This document shows, piece by piece, positions 26,738-35,244 of a stretch of 64,000 nt of DNA. Positions within the stretch are counted from its first letter, which is position 1, and the number at the start of each line of letters is the position of its first letter. This DNA is from Vibrio quintilis. GTDB lineage: Bacteria > Pseudomonadota > Gammaproteobacteria > Enterobacterales > Vibrionaceae. The notes under the pieces were generated by a model. That model had not been told where the DNA came from. It saw only the letters and a program-made list of their open reading frames with translations, and did not search any database. The position numbers were made by a program, and so were the translations under genes. Location of the stretch: NCBI RefSeq assembly GCF_024529975.1, contig NZ_AP024897.1, positions 1,116,001-1,180,000 of the forward strand, written 5' to 3'.

Positions 26738-28669
26738 TCAGCGGATTGAAACGGAGTCCAGCCTGATGGCCTTATTTTTTCCTGAGAAATGAATCCGCAG
26801 ATTAGCCATTCCTTCCGGCAGTTTGACGCCTGAGGCTATGGTGACAGTTTCCCACTTACCATGAGTCTTGCTCAGTGAAACCTGGCCGGTCAGATCCTGA
26901 TCACCCAGCATGATTTTAACCTGACCACCTGAAGCCCGTCCCTGATAAGTTAAGCTGATGTTATAGGTGCCTGCTGACTGAACTTCAACGGTATAACCAA
27001 GCCATTCTCCGGCAGTGACCCGTCCGACGTAAGTGCGGTCATCATCCTGGTATAAATCAACCCCTTCATCAGGACGGTAGGCGCCGCCGTGATTTTTGGC
27101 GTCACTGTCATGATAGGTATGGCCTTCGCCGCCAGTGACAAATTGATCGTAGTTTTCTGCTTCAATTGTTCCGGGGAGCAGGTGAGTCTGATAAATCAGC
27201 TGGTCTTGATCACTGTTCAGCTGCACCGGATCTCCGGGGCTCATTGCAACGCGACGTTCCGTCAGTCCGCCCCAGCCCGGATGGTCAACCTGAGTACCGG
27301 AGCGCTCGTAATAGCCGATGGTATCGATTGACAGCTGCCAGGCCCGCTCTGTCCAGAGGTATTTGTCCTGATCCAGTTCAAGGCGGTCACGATAGTGACC
27401 CAGCGCCATTTCACCAATTGGTGCGTTATTGGCAAACACCAGCGTTCCCCGCGATGTATTTGCGGTTGAGTTCTCATAATACGGGTTGATTTCTTTTGAA
27501 AGCCAGCGGCCGCTCCGGTCTTTCTTCTGTAAGAATTCACCATTCTCCGGGGTTGGTTCCCAGGGAATAGGCTGATCATCATACTGATGAACAAAAGAAA
27601 GATTATATTTGTAGAAATATTCCAGCCCGGCCAGAATCCGGTTATCGAGAAAACCATACAGATCATCGCCCTGATTCCAGGCCATTTCAGCCATCGTGAC
27701 CAGAATGCTCACGCCCAGAAGCGCATGGGCCTGATCGCGGGAGCTTTCCTGTCCCTGACCATTCGGCCAGATATAGTGACTGATTTGTTCATTAAACCCG
27801 TAGTCATTTGCTGCGGAATCCGTTTCTGAGATTTTGTACTCATTATAATATTCAGTGGTTTTCTTCGGTGTATCTGATTCCAGATATGGGCCGGCCGGAT
27901 AGGGCAAATCATTATCCGGATGCGTTTCCCCTTTCAGATACCGCAGCGCCCGCTGATACATTGTATGGTTATCGAGAAAAATCCCCATCGCCATCACACC
28001 ACGAAATCCGAATAATCCCTGATTGCCGTGGCGGCCGGGATCACCGTTATACATATTCCAGTAGAAGGTGACTTTCTGCTGTTTGATTGCATCTTCCGGA
28101 ACCTCAGTGGTTGAGTAACCCGGATAAACCAGCATATCGGAAAAGGCTTTGATATCGGCAGGTTTCCAGCCGGCGTAAGTTGCTTTGATAATTTCAGCCC
28201 CTTCCAGCATTTTCCAGATTACCCGTCCGGCATCCAGAGAACGGGTGCCACCGGATTTCAGCCCGGTCAGATTCGACCAGCTGTTCAGGATTTCGACAGC
28301 TTTTTGGGCATGACATGTTTCTCCGGTAATTGCCCAAAGCAGCGCATTATGATAAGCCGCCATGCCATCATATTTAAATTTGTCGTAGTTCTGACGATTG
28401 GTCGCGTCGAGCGTTGTAATACTTTTATCCCCTCTGACCTGATAGTTACACTTCCCGTAGCCATTGATATTGTTAAGCCGTTTAAAGCTTGAAATCCAGG
28501 GTTCTTTTCCTTGTTTCGCCATGTATTTCATCCGCTCAAGATCGGATAACTTGTGGGAAAGACCGGGATGAACAAATCCTTCGGTTAAGTTCTGACTGAC
28601 ATTCTGAGCTTGTGCGGGCAGTAAACTGCTGCATACAAGGGGAATTAACAATGTACTGACTAATCTCAT
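26738..28669 (-). CDS. Secreted alginate lyase with C-terminal CBM6-like domain
   Basis: A 643-residue secreted enzyme that should cleave alginate by beta-elimination to give unsaturated oligouronides. Signal peptide MRLVSTLLIPLVCSSLLPAQ; an alpha-toroid alginate lyase domain (PF05426 type) spans about residues 60-400, with the Asn/His/Tyr-rich segments DGMAAYHNALLWAITGE, FYWNMYNGDPGRHGNQG and QISHYIWPNGQGQESSRD. The C-terminal ~130 residues (IEAENYDQ to the end, including GEWLGYTVEVQSAGTYNI) form a CBM6-like beta-sandwich for carbohydrate binding. The ATG follows AAGGTGA. It is transcribed divergently from cowN. KduD at the right end of the window could act in a linked uronate pathway. Confidence 0.87.
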   Translation of the reverse strand: MRLVSTLLIPLVCSSLLPAQAQNVSQNLTEGFVHPGLSHKLSDLERMKYMAKQGKEPWISSFKRLNNINGYGKCNYQVRGDKSITTLDATNRQNYDKFKYDGMAAYHNALLWAITGETCHAQKAVEILNSWSNLTGLKSGGTRSLDAGRVIWKMLEGAEIIKATYAGWKPADIKAFSDMLVYPGYSTTEVPEDAIKQQKVTFYWNMYNGDPGRHGNQGLFGFRGVMAMGIFLDNHTMYQRALRYLKGETHPDNDLPYPAGPYLESDTPKKTTEYYNEYKISETDSAANDYGFNEQISHYIWPNGQGQESSRDQAHALLGVSILVTMAEMAWNQGDDLYGFLDNRILAGLEYFYKYNLSFVHQYDDQPIPWEPTPENGEFLQKKDRSGRWLSKEINPYYENSTANTSRGTLVFANNAPIGEMALGHYRDRLELDQDKYLWTERAWQLSIDTIGYYERSGTQVDHPGWGGLTERRVAMSPGDPVQLNSDQDQLIYQTHLLPGTIEAENYDQFVTGGEGHTYHDSDAKNHGGAYRPDEGVDLYQDDDRTYVGRVTAGEWLGYTVEVQSAGTYNISLTYQGRASGGQVKIMLGDQDLTGQVSLSKTHGKWETVTIASGVKLPEGMANLRIHFSGKNKAIRLDSVSIR

Positions 28670-28866
28670 AAATTGATCACCTTTTGTGTTGTGTTTTTAT
28701 TGATGGTGGTGACGTGACGGTTGAGTGAGCACCGTGATGTCATTGACGCCTGAAAAATAAGGCGGAGAATATATAGGCAGTTGGATAACATTTGTACATG
28801 TTTTCTCATCTTTGTTGTTCTTTTCTGGATCCATATCCAGAAATTCGTGAAGATCGGCAGTAGATT

Positions 28867-28891
28867 TGTCTGATTTGTGACAATTCAGACA
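28867..28891 (+). promoter_or_regulatory. Two overlapping NifA-type upstream activator sites
   Basis: Two matches to TGT-N10-ACA, the NifA binding consensus: 28867-28882 and 28876-28891. They lie about 70-90 bases upstream of a -24/-12 element that precedes cowN. This is the usual spacing for NifA acting on a sigma-54 promoter through DNA looping. Finding two sites at the right distance makes chance less likely, although the consensus is loose. Confidence 0.65.
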
Positions 28892-28953
28892 ATGAATGTT
28901 GTTTTATTGCAGATGCTTGAGTAAATAATGATTAAAAATCAGGTATTTATAAT

Positions 28954-28970
28954 TTGGAATGTTATTTGCC
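28954..28970 (+). promoter_or_regulatory. Sigma-54 (-24/-12) promoter of cowN
   Basis: TTGGAATGTTATTTGCC contains the invariant GG (28956-28957) and GC (28968-28969) with exactly ten bases between, and the -12 part TTTGC agrees with the consensus. Transcription would begin near 28981, about 30 bases before the cowN start codon. Confidence 0.65.
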
Positions 28971-29012
28971 AGACCGATATGAGTTTTTAATGTTTTATCA
29001 GTAGAGGGCACA

Positions 29013-29297
29013 ATGACAGTACCGGAACCCGATCGTTATATCTCATTTTGTAATATCGACTGTGATAAAAATGCAGACAGGCTGATAGAGATACTTAATG
29101 TACATTTGCAGGCTGGTCACGGTGGAGAGCCGTGGTTAAAGTATTTTCAGAATAAACAGCAGGAGCAGGAAAAAAGGGCGCATGATAATCTGCATTTTAT
29201 TGGCAACCAGTTGAATGTTTTATATAAATACTTTGGCGACTGCGAAGATGAAGATGCCCTGGCACTGCTCTATCAAATCGAGCAGGAGTGTTGCTGA
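29013..29297 (+). CDS. cowN: N2-fixation sustaining protein CowN
   Basis: A 94-residue soluble protein matching the CowN family. In diazotrophs CowN protects molybdenum nitrogenase against inhibition by carbon monoxide. Family signatures visible are the N-terminal DRYISFCNIDCDKNA, the central HGGEPWLKYF, and the acidic C-terminus ending DEDALALLYQIEQECC. Length matches the family (about 90-95 aa). GAGGG lies five bases before the ATG. Upstream are NifA-like sites and a sigma-54 promoter. No nif gene lies in the window, so any nitrogenase cluster would be elsewhere. The family call is from memory of CowN sequences. Confidence 0.85.
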   Translation: MTVPEPDRYISFCNIDCDKNADRLIEILNVHLQAGHGGEPWLKYFQNKQQEQEKRAHDNLHFIGNQLNVLYKYFGDCEDEDALALLYQIEQECC

Positions 29298-29360
29298 GCC
29301 ACTGAGATGGTTCTGTTTCGCCTGACAGTTACTTTCGTATGACCGTTAGTTTCCGGTGGC

Positions 29361-29393
29361 CGGACAACCCGTCTCTTCAGGTCGCCGGGTATA
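29361..29393. repeat. Degenerate TATACCC-type palindrome, copy 5
   Basis: Diverged copy: GACAACC, short centre, CTTCAGGTCGCCGGGTATA. It lies between cowN and the 17-bp tandem repeat. Only the right arm is well kept. Confidence 0.45.
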
Positions 29394-29461
29394 ATGAGTT
29401 TCCCGGCGCTATGGGTTTCCGGGAGCTATGAGTTTCCCGGAGCTATGAGTTTTCCGGGGCA
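29394..29461. repeat. Four tandem 17-bp repeats
   Basis: Four contiguous units of 17 bases with the consensus ATGAGTTTCCCGGAGCT: 29394-29410, 29411-29427, 29428-29444 and 29445-29461. They differ by one to three bases. They lie beyond the stop of the GH114 gene in a non-coding gap and probably vary in copy number between strains. Confidence 0.85.
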
Positions 29462-29493
29462 ATGTGATGCCAGAGGCTGTCAGATAGCCGCAG

Positions 29494-30438
29494 CTACTGA
29501 CAGGTCAGGATATTCTTCCCGTCGAGCGCAACCCCCTGCTTCCAGACACCGGTAATTCCGGCCTGCCGGAAATACGGGCAGGCACTGTTGAGAAATTCTG
29601 TGCTGCTGATTTCTCCCTCTGAGCCGTCCTGGTAATATTCCAGATTAAATACGGCTTTGCCTGCACTGAGAAAGGTATTTTCGTACACGCTGCACTCGTT
29701 ATAAGCAAAGCACTGCTCATTGACGGCAAAGTCAAAGTGAGTGACCAGCGTATCCAGCTGATTGAGATCGTTCTTCAGTCCGACACTTAAGTCCCGCTTG
29801 TGGGCTTCCTGAGCCAGCCAGATATTATATGCCAGTTGATCGGCATAGCTGATCAGTCCGTGGGTTTCATCCGTATTGGTGTATGCATCAACATTGTCCG
29901 GGTCGACACCGTCACATCCGGCATCGCTCGCGAGATCTAGCCGGGCTTCCATCACGGGCTGAATCACCTGTTCAAGGATCGTCTGATCGCTGATATTCAG
30001 CCAGGTTTCGCCCGGCCAGTCCTGCAGTTCCCCATCCGGAATCAGTGCTTCATCCGTCAGCTGAGCAGCGTCATCGCGCCAGTCTTCTTTGGTACCGGCA
30101 CTGAAATAACACACCACCTGCTTATTCTGTTGTTTCAGCTGGTTAATCACGCTGTTGCTGCCCTGAGCCCCATCAAATAAATCCACTTCGTAAATCTGTA
30201 CGTCTGCATCAATACTGATTTGATCGAGGTTTTGCAGCTGAATGTGCCAACTGGTGCCGGGAGCCGGGGTCCAGTATGCTGCCTGAGATGGCTGTTGTGT
30301 ATCGTCATCATCCGAATCACCAATATTGATATTCAGATAGCAGCCGGAAAGGCCCGGTAAGGTCAGAAGCCACATCGCAACCGTTCTGAAATGCCGGCGG
30401 CAGTGCATGGTGTGGTCCGTGAACAGGTGGTACAGCAT
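29494..30438 (-). CDS. GH114-family (endo-alpha-1,4-polygalactosaminidase-like) lipoprotein
   Basis: A 314-residue lipoprotein of the GH114 TIM-barrel family, which includes endo-alpha-1,4-polygalactosaminidase and the hydrolase domain of PelA. It would cut galactosamine-containing exopolysaccharide. The lipobox is LPGLSGC (Cys about 33), followed by an Asp-rich linker (GDSDDDDTQQ). Family motifs are VVCYFSAGTKEDWRDDA, GCDGVDPDNVDAY (acidic active-site residues) and SVGLKNDLNQ. The start at 30438 follows GGGGAC; a further start 33 bases upstream is possible. It is a single gene. A role in biofilm remodelling or in using another organism's matrix is inference. Confidence 0.82.
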   Translation of the reverse strand: MLYHLFTDHTMHCRRHFRTVAMWLLTLPGLSGCYLNINIGDSDDDDTQQPSQAAYWTPAPGTSWHIQLQNLDQISIDADVQIYEVDLFDGAQGSNSVINQLKQQNKQVVCYFSAGTKEDWRDDAAQLTDEALIPDGELQDWPGETWLNISDQTILEQVIQPVMEARLDLASDAGCDGVDPDNVDAYTNTDETHGLISYADQLAYNIWLAQEAHKRDLSVGLKNDLNQLDTLVTHFDFAVNEQCFAYNECSVYENTFLSAGKAVFNLEYYQDGSEGEISSTEFLNSACPYFRQAGITGVWKQGVALDGKNILTCQ

Positions 30439-30527
30439 AAAACGTCCCCGCAGGATGGATTGAGATAACACAAAACAACAGATGGTCTGAATTGTAAGTG
30501 TGGCCCAGCCGGGAAAGCAATAGGTGA

Positions 30528-30574
30528 TATACCCAAACCACCCGAAACCTGCATCTTCAGATTGCCTGGGTATA
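30528..30574. repeat. TATACCC-type palindromic repeat, copy 6
   Basis: Copy with arms TATACCCAAACCACCCGAA and CTTCAGATTGCCTGGGTATA. It lies upstream of the leftward GH114 gene, in the 415-base gap before the ABC transporter operon. Confidence 0.8.
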
Positions 30575-30772
30575 TACGTTGTTTTTCTCCGCTACAGATG
30601 ATGAATTTCACTCTTATTTTCCGGTGTTACCGGTATTTTTTGCTGCAAAAAAATACAATATTAGTGCTTTTAGCTACATCTTAGATGTAAATGTCATAAT
30701 GTTTACATATTAACGTGCTTGTGGTCACAAAATGAATCGGTTAGTTTAATGTGATAATTTTGTAATTTATGA

Positions 30773-30811
30773 TATACCCAAATCACCTGTCTCTTCAGGT
30801 TGCTTGGGTAT
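30773..30811. repeat. TATACCC-type palindromic repeat, copy 7
   Basis: Compact copy (TATACCCAAATCACCTG, short centre, CAGGTTGCTTGGGTAT) about 40 bases upstream of the solute-binding protein gene. It would fold within the 5' leader or promoter of the ABC operon, so it may affect its expression. Confidence 0.8.
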
Positions 30812-30853
30812 GTTGATGCCGCAGAGATTGTTAAGTTATTGAAAGGAATAATA

Positions 30854-32437
30854 ATGAAGACAAAAAATACCCTATTGGCTGTCAGCCTGATGATTGGTTT
30901 GGGCGCTGCCACACCTTCGCTGGCGAAAACGCCTGATAACACCCTTGTTGTTGCACAATCACTGGATGATGTGACCAGCCTCGACCCCGCTCAGGGCTTT
31001 GAACTCTCTTCTGTTCAGAGCTTTAACAACCTTTATCAGCGGCTGGTACAGTCTAATCCGGATAATCCGACAGAATTAAAGCCAACACTGGTTGAGTCGT
31101 GGCAGGCAGAGCAACACAGCCTGACATTCACCCTGAAGAAAGGGGCAACCTTTGCCAGCGGTAATCCGGTTCGCCCGGAAGATGTGATCTTCAGCCTGGG
31201 GCGAGTGGTGAAGCTTAACCTGGCACCTTCATTTATTCTGACTCAGCTGGGCTGGAACAAAGACAATGTTGACAGTCTGATCACCAAAGTCTCTGAGAAT
31301 CAGGTCAAAGTCGCCTGGAATATCGATGTCGGCCCGTCCTTTGTTTTAAGCCTGTTGTCAGCACCTTCGGCGTCGATTGTTGATGCGAAAACCGTGCTGT
31401 CTCATGCGAAAAACGGCGATTTAGGCCATGCATGGCTGAACAGCCATTCCGCCGGAAGCGGACCATTTAAGATTAAGAAATACGTGCCGCATCAAGTCCT
31501 GATGATGGAAGCGAATGCTTCTTCTCCGGGTGGTGCTCCGAAACTCAAATATGTACTGATGAAAAATGTACCGGATGCAGCAACCCGCCAGCTGCTGCTG
31601 GAGCAGGGCGATGCCGATCTGGTGCGCAATCTGGGTACCGACCAGTATTTCTCCCTGCAGGGGAAAAAAGGTGTGGAGACACTTAATCTGCCTTATGCAT
31701 CTCTGTATTACCTGATGTTTAACGCCGAAAGTAAAGCCAATCCGGATATCGGCAAAGCAGCATTCTGGAAAGCAGCCCGTTACGCGTTTGACTACAAAGG
31801 GATCGCCGACGATTTGATGCATGGTCAGTTCCGGGTGCAGCAGAACTTCCTGCCGGTGGGCTTTAATGGTGCACTGACTGATCAGCCTTATCAGTATGAT
31901 CCAAAGAAAGCGGCGCAGATTCTCAAAGATGCCGGTATCAGCCATCCTCACTTTAAACTGGTTGTATCTAACCAGCCGCCTTATCTGGATATCGCACAGG
32001 CACTACAGGCCAGCTTTGCCAAAGCAGGTATTGAGGTAGAGCTGATTCCGGGTGTCAGCAGCCAGGTCGCGACTAATGTGAAAGCGCATCAGTATGAAGC
32101 GACGCTCACCTCATGGGGACCGGACTATTTTGATCCGCATACCAATGCGTCTGCCTTTGCGTATAATCCGGAAAACGGCAGTAAGACACTGGCATGGCGG
32201 GCAAACTGGCATATTCCGGCGCTGAACAAGCTGACCATACAGGCCCGCGCGGAAACTGATGGCGAAAAGCGGACAGAGATTTATCAGGAACTGCAACGTA
32301 AAGTCCGTGAATCTTCGCCACTTGTGGTTGGTTTACAAAACAAGAAACTGGTTGCTTTGCGTGATAATATAAAAGGTTATGTTCAGGGCATTACGCCGGA
32401 AATGGTGTTCTACAAAAACGTATATAAATCGCAATAA
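30854..32437 (+). CDS. ABC transporter solute-binding protein, oligopeptide family
   Basis: A 527-residue periplasmic binding protein of family SBP_bac_5 (DppA/OppA/NikA type). Signal peptide MKTKNTLLAVSLMIGLGAAT ends near SLAK. Typical family segments: TSLDPAQGFELSSVQ at the N-terminus, LVESWQAEQHSLTFTLKKGATF, SAGSGPFKIKKYVPHQ, and SWGPDYFDPHTNA. ATG 30854 follows AAAGGAA; the longer reading begins inside a palindromic repeat. It starts a five-gene operon with overlapping or abutting genes: binding protein, two permeases, two ATPases. The ligand (peptide, nickel chelate or glycan) cannot be decided from sequence. Confidence 0.9.
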   Translation: MKTKNTLLAVSLMIGLGAATPSLAKTPDNTLVVAQSLDDVTSLDPAQGFELSSVQSFNNLYQRLVQSNPDNPTELKPTLVESWQAEQHSLTFTLKKGATFASGNPVRPEDVIFSLGRVVKLNLAPSFILTQLGWNKDNVDSLITKVSENQVKVAWNIDVGPSFVLSLLSAPSASIVDAKTVLSHAKNGDLGHAWLNSHSAGSGPFKIKKYVPHQVLMMEANASSPGGAPKLKYVLMKNVPDAATRQLLLEQGDADLVRNLGTDQYFSLQGKKGVETLNLPYASLYYLMFNAESKANPDIGKAAFWKAARYAFDYKGIADDLMHGQFRVQQNFLPVGFNGALTDQPYQYDPKKAAQILKDAGISHPHFKLVVSNQPPYLDIAQALQASFAKAGIEVELIPGVSSQVATNVKAHQYEATLTSWGPDYFDPHTNASAFAYNPENGSKTLAWRANWHIPALNKLTIQARAETDGEKRTEIYQELQRKVRESSPLVVGLQNKKLVALRDNIKGYVQGITPEMVFYKNVYKSQ

Positions 32438-33489
32438 TGACAAACGAAAACCAATCTGCCGGCACGCGCCGGCTTTGGGCAAACCGCTTGCAGCACTGGC
32501 TGGGCGGTTTTTTGTCCTTTTTACTGACGTTGTTGGGCTTGCTGGTCTTTACCTTCATTCTTTCCCGCGCAGCACCGATTGATCCGGCGTTGCAGATGGT
32601 GGGTGATCATGCCAGCGAAGCGACCTATCAGCAGGCACGTCATCAGCTGGGGCTGGATCAGCCGTTGCCGGTGCAGTTTTTCAGTTACTTTCAGCAAATG
32701 CTGCATGGTGACTTAGGTGTATCACAAATCACGCAGCAACCGGTCGTGGATGATTTACTGCGGGCGTTCCCCGCAACAGTTGAACTGGCAACCGTGGCGA
32801 TGTTTTTCGGGGCGCTGTCTGGTATTTTCCTCGCTTCACTGGCGGTGTATAAACCGGGCAGTGTGCTTGATCATGCTGCACGGCTGATTTCTTTGCTGGG
32901 GTATTCGGTGCCGGTATTCTGGCTTGGTTTGCTCGGCTTGCTGCTGTTCTACGCAACCCTGCACTGGTCTGCCGGCCCCGGGCGGCTGGATGATATTTAC
33001 ACCTACACGATGGAATACGACAGCGGCTTTGTGCTGTTTGATGCGTTTCGTACCGGTGATCCGGAGATTATCTTCAATGCGTTCGGGCACCTTTGGCTGC
33101 CGGTGGCTGTGCTGGCATTGCTGTCGATGGCGTCAATTACCCGCCTGCTGCGGGTGGTGATGCTGGAAGAAAGCAATAAAGAATACGTGACACTGGCGCT
33201 GGCAAAAGGTGCTACCCGCGGGCGGATTCTGTTCTCTCATATTTTTCCGAATGTGCTTGGCACACTGATCACCATTCTGGCCCTTTCCTACACCAGTCTG
33301 CTCGAAGGCGCGGTGCTGACAGAGACTGTATTTGCCTGGCCGGGGCTGGGCCGTTATCTGACCAGCGCACTGTTCGCCTCTGATACATCTGCTGTGCTGG
33401 GTTCAACTCTGTTGATCGGTCTCTGTTTTGTCACCCTGAATGCACTGGCGGATGCTTTAACCCGCTGGGTCGACCCGAGGACACGCTAA
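32437..33489 (+). CDS. ABC transporter permease, DppB type
   Basis: A 350-residue inner-membrane permease of the oligopeptide/nickel importer class. It has an N-terminal helix (FLSFLLTLLGLLVFTFILSR), the family pattern DPALQMVGDHA and QLGLDQPLPVQFF, several central helices, and the EAA loop EYVTLALAKGATRGRILFSHIFPN that contacts the ATPases. The start overlaps the stop of the binding protein gene by one base (TAATG), and the stop abuts the next permease (TAATG). Confidence 0.92.
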   Translation: MTNENQSAGTRRLWANRLQHWLGGFLSFLLTLLGLLVFTFILSRAAPIDPALQMVGDHASEATYQQARHQLGLDQPLPVQFFSYFQQMLHGDLGVSQITQQPVVDDLLRAFPATVELATVAMFFGALSGIFLASLAVYKPGSVLDHAARLISLLGYSVPVFWLGLLGLLLFYATLHWSAGPGRLDDIYTYTMEYDSGFVLFDAFRTGDPEIIFNAFGHLWLPVAVLALLSMASITRLLRVVMLEESNKEYVTLALAKGATRGRILFSHIFPNVLGTLITILALSYTSLLEGAVLTETVFAWPGLGRYLTSALFASDTSAVLGSTLLIGLCFVTLNALADALTRWVDPRTR

Positions 33490-34325
33490 TGACGAATCTG
33501 ATTCAACTGAGATGGCCGCAATGGCTGAATACGTTTAGTTTGGGTCTGTTACTGGTCGCAGTGCTGGTGCTGACTGCTCTGTGTGCACCGTGGTTGACCC
33601 ATTACGACCCCAATGTACAGAACATTGCTGAGCGGCTGGCTGCGCCGGGGCCGGAGCATTTATTTGGCACCGACCGTTTTGGCCGGGACTTGTATGCGCG
33701 TGTGCTTTACGGGGCACGTCCGACCCTGATTCTGGTGTCACTGGTGGTGATCATTACCGTTCCCGTTGGCCTGATGGTCGGGATTTGTGCCGGGTACGTC
33801 GGTGGCTGGACCGAGCGCGGGCTGATGCGTCTGACGGATATTGTGATGTCACTGCCCAGTCTGGTCATCGCGCTGGCGCTGGTTTCCGTTTTAGGACCAG
33901 GCTTGATGAACGGCGCGCTGGCGCTGGCATTTACCAGCTGGCCGGCATTTGCCCGGCAGGCAAGAACCGAAACACTGGCACTGCGGCGCAGTGACTATCT
34001 GGCAGCAGCGAAGATGCAGGGTATCACCGGCTGGCGCTTGATTGTCGGGCATATTCTGCCTTTATGCCTGCCGGGAGCGATTGTCCGGGCGGCGCTGAAT
34101 CTGGGTGGTATTATCCTTTCTGCGGCAGGGCTGGGATTCCTCGGTATGGGAATTCAGCCACCGGCTGCGGAGTGGGGGTCGATGGTTGCCAGCGGCAGCC
34201 GGGTCATTTTCGACCAGTGGTGGGTGGCGGCCGTACCCGGTTTCGCCATTCTGTTTGCGAGTCTGGCATTTAACCTGCTGGGCGATGGTTTACGAGACAA
34301 AATGGACCCGCGTCATGGCAGATAA
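33489..34325 (+). CDS. ABC transporter permease, DppC type
   Basis: A 278-residue second permease. The family signatures are HLFGTDRFGRDLYARVLYGAR near residue 55 and the EAA loop DYLAAAKMQGITGWRLIVGHILP. Five or six transmembrane helices are visible. It overlaps the upstream permease gene by one base and the downstream ATPase gene by 11 bases, showing a translationally coupled operon. Confidence 0.92.
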   Translation: MTNLIQLRWPQWLNTFSLGLLLVAVLVLTALCAPWLTHYDPNVQNIAERLAAPGPEHLFGTDRFGRDLYARVLYGARPTLILVSLVVIITVPVGLMVGICAGYVGGWTERGLMRLTDIVMSLPSLVIALALVSVLGPGLMNGALALAFTSWPAFARQARTETLALRRSDYLAAAKMQGITGWRLIVGHILPLCLPGAIVRAALNLGGIILSAAGLGFLGMGIQPPAAEWGSMVASGSRVIFDQWWVAAVPGFAILFASLAFNLLGDGLRDKMDPRHGR

Positions 34326-35244
34326 ACAATCTTCACCGAATCAGCAGCTTTCCACGGATAAGCCGCTTTCATCAGGTCAACAGAGCGCATCTGGTCAACA
34401 GGCTTTAATCGATGTCAGGCACTTAAATATCACGCTGGCGAACGGACAACCGTTAGTCAAAGACCTCAGCTTTCAGATGGGGCGCGAGCGGGTTGCGCTG
34501 GTCGGGGAGTCCGGTTCCGGTAAATCCCTGACTGCCAAAACCCTGATGGGCCTGCTGCCTGCGGCCTGTTTGCCACAGGCTGACAGACTCGAACTTTTGG
34601 GGCAGCCGGTCTTATCTCTGTCACAAAAACAGTGGTGTCAGCTGCGCGGCCGGCAGGTTGCGATGGTGCTTCAGGATCCGAAATATGCACTGAACCCGGC
34701 CCGGACCATCGGTATGCAGGTGGAAGAGCCGCTGAAACTGCATCAGACAATGAGCCGTAAAGCCCGGATTGAAAAAGTGGAATACATGCTCGATGCGGTG
34801 GGTCTGCCGAATCCGGCAGTGTTGCGCCGAAAGTATCCGCATCAGCTTTCCGGCGGTATGGGGCAGCGGGTGATGCTGGCGATTGCACTGATTAATGATC
34901 CGGAGCTGTTGATTGCCGATGAGCCAACCTCGGCGCTGGACCATGCGATGCGCGATCAGGTTCTGGCGCTGATTTATTCGCTGGTGGAAGCCCGCAATAT
35001 GGGATTGTTGTTAATCAGTCACGATTTGCAGCAGGTCGCGCAATACAGTGAGCGGGTACTGGTGATGTATCAGGGACAGCTGATTGACCAGCTTCCTGCC
35101 GCAGCGTTACCGCAGGCCACGCATCCGTATACCAAAACCCTGTGGTCGTGTCAGCCGCATCTTGACAAGCGTGGCGAACCACTACCGGTACTGGACCGTT
35201 TTTCACTGGATCGTTTTGTACGGGAGCAGCAACATGGGCATTGA
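34315..35244 (+). CDS. ABC transporter ATPase, DppD type
   Basis: A 309-residue ATPase. Walker A GESGSGKSLTAK, Q-loop MVLQDPKYALNPARTIG, signature LSGGMGQRVMLAI, Walker B LLIADEPTSALD and the switch His in LLISHDLQQV are all present. A 45-residue Ser/Gln-rich N-terminal extension (QSSPNQQLSTDKPLSSGQQS) precedes the domain and is unusual for the family. ATG 34315 is preferred; the longer frame upstream overlaps the permease gene. It ends 11 bases into the next ATPase gene. Confidence 0.9.
   Translation: MADKQSSPNQQLSTDKPLSSGQQSASGQQALIDVRHLNITLANGQPLVKDLSFQMGRERVALVGESGSGKSLTAKTLMGLLPAACLPQADRLELLGQPVLSLSQKQWCQLRGRQVAMVLQDPKYALNPARTIGMQVEEPLKLHQTMSRKARIEKVEYMLDAVGLPNPAVLRRKYPHQLSGGMGQRVMLAIALINDPELLIADEPTSALDHAMRDQVLALIYSLVEARNMGLLLISHDLQQVAQYSERVLVMYQGQLIDQLPAAALPQATHPYTKTLWSCQPHLDKRGEPLPVLDRFSLDRFVREQQHGH

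Noticed and set aside
28670..30500. A nif gene cluster around cowN
   Set aside because: The neighbouring genes are an alginate lyase and a GH114 lipoprotein; no nif-family protein was recognised.
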